A DNA stretch of 64,000 nt, taken from positions 1,363,826-1,427,825 of the forward strand of contig JAMWFC010000116.1 in the NCBI GenBank assembly GCA_027475525.1, written 5' to 3'. Under the pieces are notes generated by a model. The model worked only from the letters and a program-made list of their open reading frames with translations, searched no databases and was not told the origin of the DNA. The DNA is from Macrolepiota albuminosa (lineage: Eukaryota > Basidiomycota > Agaricomycetes > Agaricales > Agaricaceae). Shown here in pieces: positions 57,001 through 64,000 of the stretch; the first letter of the stretch is position 1; each line of letters starts with the position of its first letter. A program made the position numbers and the translations under genes.

Positions 57001-57370
57001 AACGGAAGAGTCTGTCTTTGAGCGTTTGGCAAAGACGGGGTGCGTCCTATGCGAGAGGCCGAAGAACTTTCGCTGACAACGGAAGAGTCTGTCTTTGAGC
57101 GCGCAAGCATGCGACGCGCTAGTTTTGTGGGCGTCGCCGCTGGAAATGTCTTGGGCGAGCATGACTGGAAATGTCCGATAGGTCGCGTGCAATTCCCCCC
57201 GTCGGTCGTCTGGGCGTCGACGGTCCCTCGTCCTCGTTGTCCGTCCCCTCCTCTGGCTCTACCGACGTCCTCCGGCGCTTCCTGGGCTCAGAGCTCGACT
57301 CGGCAGACTGCCTTCTCTTTGCAGACCCTCTTCTGCTGTACGTCCTGCCGTTGTATTGGCTCGTCGACAT
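54004..57370 (-). CDS. WAPL: Wings apart-like protein (WAPL), cohesin release factor
   Basis: ATG 57,370 (MSTSQYNGRTYSRRGSAKRR) opens a basic disordered tail (SEPRKRRRTSVEPEEGTDNE; SKTDSSVVSESSSASRIGRT). The WAPL domain starts near 56,490: MNPLKSITELRSKGESRRFL, DEVGYLFEGMDSSVGVGLRR, SALEIVTKLCDPEFARKAKA, DFLSKAWDVL. Helical repeats continue (FESIHYALRLLDVYLLGQWR; ECALGFILRVIAGF; LCLALGLLTNLVQVVDGI) to the C-terminus EKLVEHARDFAAFYDAFGGE and TAA at 54,004. WAPL opens the SMC3-SCC1 gate with Pds5 and releases cohesin from chromatin. The gene contains eight 77-bp duplications, so exon borders are approximate. It is divergent to BIR1 with 81 bp between start codons. Confidence 0.85.
54047..54200. 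repeat. 77-bp tandem duplication 31
   Basis: In the last WAPL exon; repeats the HARDFAAFYDAFGGETEG segment. Confidence 0.9.
54230..54383. repeat. 77-bp tandem duplication 32
   Basis: In WAPL, repeats the LRGHLAVLLGLLIRGSPA segment. Confidence 0.9.
54624..54777. repeat. 77-bp tandem duplication 33
   Basis: In WAPL, repeats LGLLTNLVQVVDGIQDLL. Confidence 0.9.
55522..55675. repeat. 77-bp tandem duplication 34
   Basis: In the middle of WAPL, probably across an intron. Confidence 0.9.
55754..55907. repeat. 77-bp tandem duplication 35
   Basis: In the middle of WAPL. Confidence 0.9.
56009..56162. repeat. 77-bp tandem duplication 36
   Basis: In the WAPL domain, C-terminal to the TRSASILSLMFLFNAAID segment. 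Confidence 0.9.
56494..56647. repeat. 77-bp tandem duplication 37
   Basis: Just before the conserved WAPL domain; repeats the AQQEVLLRATLSLP segment. Confidence 0.9.
56948..57101. repeat. 77-bp tandem duplication 38
   Basis: In the disordered N-terminus of WAPL; repeats KTDSSVVSESSSASRIGRT. Confidence 0.9.
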
Positions 57371-57451
57371 CACTGTCGAGAGGATGAGATTCGGTGACTG
57401 TGACTGTGACAAAACGCGTGACAATTTCGTGTTGAGCATCAGCTCCCATCC
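57371..57451. promoter_or_regulatory. 81-bp bidirectional promoter of WAPL and BIR1 with an MCB box
   Basis: Only 81 bp separate the two divergent start codons. At 57,414-57,419 lies ACGCGT, the palindromic MluI cell-cycle box bound by the MBF (Mbp1-Swi6) factor in yeasts. Beside it is a short direct repeat (GTGACTGTGACTGTGAC). The core promoters and 5' UTRs of both genes must overlap here. MBF use is inferred from the motif alone. Confidence 0.55.
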
Positions 57452-60400
57452 ATGGAATGCCTCCAGAGCAGAATTGCCTCCTTTACAAAGCCCAAACGCG
57501 TCAAAAATCCTGCTAAACAGTCCTCGTTTGTCTCTGTCAAATGGTTGCATCCACCACATCCTCGGTTTCTCGCCACACCGGAAACCCTTGCAGAAGCTGG
57601 CTTCTACTTCAACCCTAGTTTTGAGGATCGTGACAATGTCGCATGTTTTGTCTGCGATAAGCAGCTGGCAGACTGGGAGGCCGATGATGATCCGTTTGAT
57701 GTACATTGGGCCAAGTGTGGGGACAAGTGCTGCTGGGCGATCGTTCGGTGTGGACTCAGAGGTGACATCAATCGTCATGGAGGGTGAGTACTCGTGTCAT
57801 CTGTGTATCTGTGGCTAATTTAAGCTCAAGATTCACTTTTACTGATAAGTCTCGTGTACCAACCTCAAAGGCCATGGAGCGGGCAAGACTCGAAACATTC
57901 TCTGCGGGCGACGGTTGGATACACGATCAGGTCAAGAACCACGGTGCAAACTCCCGCAAGGTTTACTTTTTTTTTTGCCATAGTCATCTTGCAACTCAAT
58001 GGCTTAAACAGATGGCCCGCGCAGGATTTGTATATACTCCACAACATACAGGAGACGATCTAGCAACTTGTCTGTATTGCAACGTCGCCCTCAGCGGCTG
58101 GGAGGCTTCTGACGACCCCATGTCTGTCAATCCAAACCTCTTTCATGCATATCGTGCTCATACACCTCCCAAACAGGGAAGAACATCAAAAGCGTCAAAA
58201 AGGTTCTTGTCCCATGTTTGACGCTGGTGAACCTGCCACCAAGCCCCCATCTCGAACTCTATCAGCCAAAGCCTCCTCCAAGTCCCAAACTTCAAAACGT
58301 ATCCGTGCCACCTCGCCTTCCAACGATACTGATTTCCTTCAGCCAAAGCCTCCTCCAAGTCCCAAACTTCAAAACGTATCCGTGCCACCTCGCCTTCCAA
58401 CGATACTGATTTCCTACAACCATTGAAAACACACGACGGTGATGCTGATGAGTCAAATCCCGCACCTCCCCCATCCAGTAAACGAATACGTACATTGTCT
58501 AGTTCCAGCAAGAGCGCAAAAACGCCCAAAGTTTCGAGGAGTCAATCACGCTCAGAACTGAAGGATGTTGTAGAGGATGACGAAGAGGTGGAGATTGAAG
58601 TGGACGTACCGAGGACTGGAAGGGGCAAGGCGAAGAAGAGCGTGGGCACTGCAATTAAGAAGGCAAAGTCGAGGTCTAAATCGGTAGCCCCACGTACTAT
58701 ATCGGATGACGAAGAAGAGGTGATAAACAAAGCGCCCTCGAGGAGTAGGTCGAAAGCAAAGGGGAAGGAAAAGGCGGCAGTCGATGATGACGACCCTGAA
58801 GAAGAGATCCATGTGCTGAAGAAATCTACGAGGGGCCGACCTCCGAGCCGAACAAAAGAGTCAGAAGAGGATGAGCACGAGGTCAAAATTCTGAAGAAAT
58901 CCACTAGGGGTTGTGTTCCTCCGCGTGTAGAGGAGTCGGAGAACGAAGAGGAAGAGAGAGAACAGGACGTTAGAATAGTGAAGAAATCCACCAAGGGCCG
59001 TGCTCCTAGGAGTCGGAGAACGAAGAGGAAGAGAGAGAACAGGACGTTAGAATAGTGAAGAAATCCACCAAGGGCCGTGCTCCTCGCGTGTGGAGGAGTC
59101 GGAGAACGAGGAGGAAGAGAGAGAACAGAACGTTAGAATATCGAAGAAATCCACCAAAGCTCGCGCTCCTTCACGCGTTCAGGAACCGGAGAACGATGAT
59201 GAAGATGTCACAAAGACAGTCAAGAAATCCGCACGGACAAAAACATCTTTGCATGTCGAGAGAACGACTTCGGCTCGGAAATCCAGCAGGTCGAGGAAGA
59301 TCAAAGAACCCGAGCCTGATTCTGAGCCCGAATCCGATCCCCAGCATAACGGGGAACCAGAGGTCATGGACGAAGAAGACGGGAAACTACGAGCCTCGTC
59401 TAAAAGTCGTGCGAAGACGCCCGCGGCCAGGAAACCCTCACGTGTACGACCAGAGGCCACGGCTGTTCCTGTGGAGGAAGAAAAGGAGGAGACACTTCCG
59501 CCGCCCCTGCCTGTTGCTGAGAAGAAGAAACGTACATCCTCAACGAGTGCGAGGGCGTCTGTACCCAATGCGGATTCAAGGGTCGCGAAACCTAAACCTA
59601 CCTTGACGAAGCAAGCTCCGGGTGCGACGGGGAGAACAACCCCTGCCCCTCCCAAAGATATGGATGGGGATGCCGATGAGTTGCAAGATATGTTTCCTCC
59701 TCCAGAGACGAAGAAACGTGTTCCGTCTTCCAGCGTGTCTAATCGGCCAAAGGCGCTTGAGAGCAAGGCGAAAGGAAAGGCACCTGCGCCTGGACCTCCA
59801 TTATCCGGGGAGAATATAGTCGACCATGACGACGAAGATGATGAGATGGACGTGTTCGTTTCACCTCGTGAGTCACCTGAGCCTTATGCGGAGGAGGAAG
59901 GGGTGCCCGATCTCGGTAAGAAGGTTTCTGAGGTTGATGCTGAGATGGAACCTCTAGTCATCTCGAGGAGACGGTCGAAATCTTCGTCATCAAAGCCGAA
60001 TACTATACCAACGAAAGCGATGGGGAACCTCTAGTCATCTCGAGGAGACGGTCGAAATCTTCGTCATCAAAGCCGAATACTATACCAACGAAAGCGATGG
60101 TAAGGATGTCGACATGGAGTCTGTGCCGCACCTAGAAAGCTAGTGGGGGATCCCAGATGCCTGAAAAGGAAACTACAAAGCCTGCCAGAGGGTCCCAATC
60201 CGAAATCAGAGGTAGAAAAGGTAGCTTTTTGAAGGTGGTGGAGATTTCTACTGACGAGGAGGGTGGGGCGAGTGACGAGGAACAGCCACCGCAAAGAACA
60301 AGAATGAGCTCCCCCAGAAGACGGTGTTGTCATCTACAGTGCGCCTTCGTCGTTGGAGTTGAAGAAGATGGTTCAGACACCAACGGTAGTAGTGGAACCA

Positions 60401-60911
60401 CCGCCACTACCCCCAGCCGCAGCCGAATCTGCGCCGTCTCGCAGGGCCAGTCCGCCTCCTCCGCCCACACCTCTTGCACCAATGAAACCGCCTGAGGACG
60501 TTGAGATGGCCGTTCCAGAGGAGCCGGAGCCCCTAGCTGAGCCACATCCAGCGGAATCCGTGATGGAAGTGCCAGTTCCCCAGACACCACCACGCGCTGC
60601 TGCCCCTCCTGAACCATCTACTTCCCAGCGGAATCCGTGATGGAAGTGCCAGTTCCCCAGACACCACCACGCGCTGCTGCCCCTCCTGAACCATCTACTT
60701 CAGAACCCCCTTATTCGTACCCCCGCTCTCGAAGCTCCCATTCAAGCCTTTACAGAGTTTGACGGACGCGGAGCTGGATATGACGGTGGAGGAGTGGATA
60801 CGATATCAGATGGAGATGGAGTATGATAAATTTAAAAGGGATGGCGAACGTGAGATTGGGAGGTTCAAGAAGAGGGCGGAGGAGGTGAAAGAAATTATTG
60901 AGAGGCTCTGA
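57452..60911 (+). CDS. BIR1: Survivin / BIR1, chromosomal passenger complex subunit
   Basis: ATG 57,452. Exons 57,452-57,783, 57,831-57,960, 58,012-58,121, then 58,177 onward. BIR-1 (residues about 10-100): WLHPPHPRFLATPETLAEAG, FYFNPSFEDRDNVACFVCDK, with zinc ligands C-x2-C-x16-H-x6-C ending HWAKCGDKCCW. BIR-2 is assembled across exons 2-4: MARAGFVYTPQHTGDDLATC, LYCNVALSGWEASDDPM, EEHQKRQKGSCPMF. A long disordered middle follows, with repeats around KKSTRGRxP-x-EESENEEEE, and a C-terminal helix LTDAELDMTVEEWIRYQMEM to IIERL (TGA 60,909-60,911), which in family members binds INCENP/borealin partners. Two BIRs resemble S. pombe Bir1. Four 77-bp duplications and at least one missing base (near 59,085) disturb the frame; the segment 60,100-60,350 is not cleanly resolved. 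Confidence 0.85.
58262..58415. repeat. 77-bp tandem duplication 39
   Basis: Directly after BIR-2 of BIR1; repeats SAKASSKSQTSKRIRATSPS. Confidence 0.9.
58931..59084. repeat. 77-bp tandem duplication 40
   Basis: Within the acidic repeat region of BIR1. It adds a false unit to the genuine protein repeat there. Confidence 0.85.
59947..60100. repeat. 77-bp tandem duplication 41
   Basis: In BIR1; repeats EPLVISRRRSKSSSSKPNTI. Confidence 0.9.
60548..60701. repeat. 77-bp tandem duplication 42
   Basis: In the Pro-rich segment before the C-terminal helix of BIR1. Confidence 0.9.
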
Positions 60912-61376
60912 GAGGGTGTGGCGTCGTTTATGTTAGGTTCGTTGAGATTTGTAATCAGGTTCTTCGTTCTTATGTGTTATCCGTACACAAATACTTTTAT
61001 ATTTATAGTAATGGATGGTTTAGAGAGGTTTGATTAGGCACCTTCATCGATGTTGACAAGACGGTGTCGAGTTTATTGCTTGGTCATTGCTATCATCGCT
61101 GAGCATTTGTAGGATAGGCACCTAGTTGTTGGGCTCAATGGTCACCTGAACAGCCGCCGGTGTGGCTTACACCGGCGGTTGGTGGCATGCTAGCCGCCGA
61201 CATCAGGTATTTATCTCCAAAACAGTTGAGATAACTAACACCTCTTGATGCAAGGGACCTGCTGATTCTCCGATTGCCACCTGTGACAAGTCCTGATTGA
61301 TCAGTCCCTACAGCCACTAATAGTCCCGATGTCCTTGGCAAAGCCCAGAGAAGTCGCATTGACAGGTAGACATCAA
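60912..61376. other. Intergenic, BIR1 3' flank to tRNA-Leu
   Basis: No coding frame. An AT-rich stretch near 60,990 suits a 3' UTR. A GCCGCCGGTGTGGCTTACACCGGCGG inverted repeat at about 61,151-61,176 could form a perfect hairpin. Confidence 0.4.
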
Positions 61377-61482
61377 GGCAAGATGGCCGAGCGGTTAAGG
61401 CGTGTGACTCAAGCGTAGCTTACCTGCAATCGCGGGTTCTCATCATAGTAATATGGCGTGGGTTCAAGTCCCACTCTTGTCA
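61377..61482 (+). tRNA. tRNA-Leu (CAA) with an intron
   Basis: The acceptor GGCAAGA pairs with TCTTGTC (one G-U pair), discriminator A. The A box region is TGGCCGAGCGGTTAAGGC. The anticodon loop CTCAAG gives CAA; stem TGTGA pairs with TCGCG. An intron of about 16 nt after position 37 contains CGTAGCTTACCTGC. A long variable arm is typical of Leu. T arm GTGGGTTCAAGTCCCAC, then a T5 terminator after the gene. Confidence 0.9.
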
Positions 61483-63094
61483 GCTTTTTAGTTTTCCCTC
61501 CCATTCCTTGCGAACCCATTTGTTTTCTATTTTATGTTGCTAAACAAACTAGATTCAGCACTGAATGCGCGCATAGGTCTGGTCTTCAATGACTCTCGCC
61601 AATAGCTGTCTTCATCTCGCAACAAACTGTTGGCATGTTTCCATATCCTTCCTGACTCATTCCCACGTTTTATGAACCAACTTAGCATGAGTTCGCTGGT
61701 ATCGCTTCTCAGATTCAGAAGCCCGTTGCAATCGCACAACTCATGGTGCTTTCCCTCCCTATTCCGGCTTATGCGCAAAGAAAAAATATATCGTAGCTGG
61801 CACGAGGCATCAATCGTAACATGCGAATTGCACGTTTCCTGGCCGTTGGCCCGGGACGAGGCCGTGAGTTCCAATAGCCTCCCTTCTAAACCGAGTCATA
61901 AGAAATGTACGCCGCGGCGTGATGGGCCCGGGACGAGGCCGTGAGTTCCAATAGCCTCCCTTCTAAACCGAGTCATAAGAAATGTACGCCGCGGCGTGAT
62001 GGCATTTGTAACGTTATGTTTCATTCACAGAAGTTGTCAAGATATTTCTGAATCACAATGCTAGCTTTCACTCTGTGGTTCCGATCTTCTGGGCTTCAGC
62101 AAAACTGTTCTCCATCTATGGTTAGATGAGTCTTTGATGACATGGAATGGATAAAGTGATCATGTCTCTGCGCCCGAGTTTTATACTATGACAAACAAAT
62201 CCTCAATTAGTGTCAATACCTCATTTCTACGCCGCCAAACGACGACTCTAGGATGCGTCAACTTGGAATAATCTGGAGCCATCTTGTCGGTTGATGCCTT
62301 GGAAAGTCAATTAAACATGCGGGCCTAGTCAGTATACATCGGCCCTCGAACCAGGGTCCAGAAAGTGCGATTTCGACGGCGGCGGTGATACAAACCCGTG
62401 CTTTTCGTTATTAAAATATATGATGAGCCATCAGACCTCAGATATTATTCCAGGCCGTTGCAGGCCGTTTTTAATCGGGCAAAGAAGGTGAGTTCCCCAT
62501 AACCCGCGGATTTCTCCCTTCCCAGCTTTTGCGCCGGCTGTGGTCGGCACAATCGAAGCCGATCTGCAGTACAATAATTACCCGCATGGTATACACTTTA
62601 TCTGGATAACCATAGGTACTTTTTTCCACTCACACTATCAAACAACGGTCTCATGATGGCTGGAGAAAGGTTGTAAAATAATTCAGAAGGCAAGGTGAGG
62701 GAAAATTCCTCACTATTCAACCTCCGACGCTTGTAAAAAAAAAGTCTCTTGCCGTTGAGAAAATTCCGCAAAAAGTTACATACTGTGACTGCTTTTCGAT
62801 CCAGGTGATGTTCATTCTTGGCTGGCGAGCTCTTGCGAGGCACACGGCATTGAGAAGTCGAAGGGAATAAGATTGTTCCCTGGTCTCTTTTTAGACGCTT
62901 CTTGATCATCCCTGCAAGGTTTAATGGTCCAGGAATTCCTAGGCACTTGTCTCGATGATGTAAATGATAAACAAGTTGTGCGTCCTCTGTGTGTTCTTTC
63001 ACGTCGACTACTGCAGTAAATAAAGATTTCATCTTGGCCAAAAGTACTCTTTCCCCTCTTCTCGCTCTTCTAATCTCAGGACTAGGACTCAGAC
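61483..63094. other. 1.6-kb interval without a supported gene
   Basis: Both strands contain only short, unconvincing ORFs. The longest, minus strand 62,598-63,119, overlaps the promoter and start of the F-box gene and has no recognisable domain. Confidence 0.4.
61848..62001. repeat. 77-bp tandem duplication 43
   Basis: In intergenic DNA; the rightmost copy pair in the window. Confidence 0.9.
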
Positions 63095-64000
63095 ATGACG
63101 GTCCTCTTTGACCTTCCATCTGATATTACTCATCTGCTGTTCTGTTACCTTGATATTCATGACGTTTTGAATATGAGGCAGGTAAGCCTGAAAATCTCGC
63201 GGTCTTGAGGTCTAAATGTTTATGTTTAAAAGACTTGCAAAAAAATTCGATTGGTCACCCAAAGCCGTGTCATCTGGCAGGCTCTTTTGACTTCACTTGC
63301 AAAGCAACAAATACCCATTCCTTGCCTCTTTGGCAGGCCATTCGACTCATTGTCATCGGCCGAACTCGAATACCTCGCCCGTAAAGCGTGGGCGCTGAGA
63401 AAAAACTGGTTGAATAAATCGCCCGTCGCCAGAAAAACTCTCACCATGAAACTAGACCCGATCCCATATCAAGATGGACGTGTACCACCTAGCTTTACCT
63501 TCATAGAAAATGCGGGAAAGGGGTACATGCTCACAGTAAAGGGCCATACGCCCGAGGGCTCCGTCCTCGATCTCCAGTGCTGGGACTTGGAGTTATCACC
63601 TCCCCGATGTGTCGCCGAACGCAGAATTAGCCGCAGATATCTGGCTGTCAATAAGAATTCGGGTTCCCTAGCCAGCTTGGCAGTGCTGTCTCCCAGGTAC
63701 GTGCTTCTCCAGGTCCGAAACCCTAACGCTATCTGATCTTTTGTGATGTTCGCAGCATCGAGCTTCTCGGGATAGACTATTCTGCAGACGACCCAAGTTC
63801 TGGCTTTTACACAGTGTCGAAGTTTCAAAACAGCACAGAACGCCCTGTCGCATTAAGCGACTCACTTCTAGTTATTCAGAACGATCGACAACAGCTTTAC
63901 TTTTCCCGTATACATAAAGATAACGACAATTATATTGAATTAAGAAGCGAACAGCCGGTATGATAATCTTTGACAGTTTTTGTGCCTAAAAGCTTAATTT
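63095..64000 (+). CDS. F-box protein, 5' part, truncated by the window end
   Basis: ATG 63,095 starts MTVLFDLPSDITHLLFCYLD, then IHDVLNMRQ, a 51-nt intron (63,182-63,232), and TCKKIRLVTQSRVIWQALL. This is an F-box with its LP-x6-L-x8-D and late Trp. F-boxes bind Skp1 in SCF ubiquitin ligases. Exon 2 runs 63,233-63,696 and exon 3 63,756-63,957. The following part (FTFIENAGKGYMLTVKGHTP; IELLGIDYSADDPSSGFY) has the beta-strand rhythm of a propeller-like substrate domain, common in mushroom F-box families. The target is unknown. The gene continues past the window. Confidence 0.75.

Noticed and set aside
2248..62001. The 77-bp duplications as a biological repeat family or programmed DNA amplification
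   Set aside because: The blocks share no sequence, only the period; one cuts a tRNA and others break conserved domains in frame-shifting ways.
62598..63119. 173-aa minus-strand ORF near the right end
   Set aside because: No domain or splice context, and it overlaps the promoter and first exon of the F-box gene.

Overview
This window is from a filamentous basidiomycete, most likely an Agaricomycete mushroom. The evidence is dense 46-70 nt GT-AG introns in every host gene, a chromodomain Ty3/Gypsy element, a Ty1/Copia element, DIRS-like ORFs, intron-bearing tRNAs, and host proteins of mushroom type (tandem-DH RhoGEF, Ytp1-like protein, two-BIR survivin). No species is claimed.

Layout. Bases 1-3,424 hold unrecognised ORFs and two gag-like ORFs of a probable tyrosine-recombinase (DIRS/Ngaro-type) element. 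Bases 3,425-17,096 are a nest of minus-strand Gypsy chromovirus sequence: one nearly full-length dead element (about 5,456-15,668), four LTR copies and three gag fragments of sister copies. Several catalytic residues of this element have been lost through C:G to T:A transitions, mostly at CpG. Between its chromodomain and 3' LTR lies a spliced coiled-coil gene on the opposite strand. Bases 17,097-25,530 are an AT-rich relic of an unrecognised coding element, split by a young Copia element (17,925-24,298; 311-bp LTRs that appear to differ at one base; target duplication TTTCA).

From 25,711 on, the DNA is host euchromatin: a fungal coiled-coil protein (-), an FMP52-like Rossmann protein (-), a Ytp1-like membrane protein (-), long-form tRNase Z (+), tRNA-Pro, an MFS transporter (+), a tandem-DH Rho1 GEF (-), a tRNA m3C methyltransferase (+), an amino-acid permease (-), the cohesin-release factor WAPL (-), survivin BIR1 (+), tRNA-Leu and a truncated F-box gene (+). 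Two themes stand out. A tRNase Z gene and a tRNA m3C methyltransferase lie among tRNA genes. WAPL and BIR1, both chromosome-segregation genes, are divergently transcribed from an 81-bp gap that carries an ACGCGT (MCB) box.

A pervasive technical signal must be known before any gene here is called broken. At 43 places a stretch is repeated head-to-tail with a period of exactly 77 bp, whatever the sequence. This is the signature of unmerged k-mer overlaps in a de Bruijn-graph assembly. Each copy adds 77 bp (2 mod 3) and so shifts the frame. Removing them restores reading frames, for example in the FMP52-like last exon. Several single missing bases in host genes look like further assembly errors.
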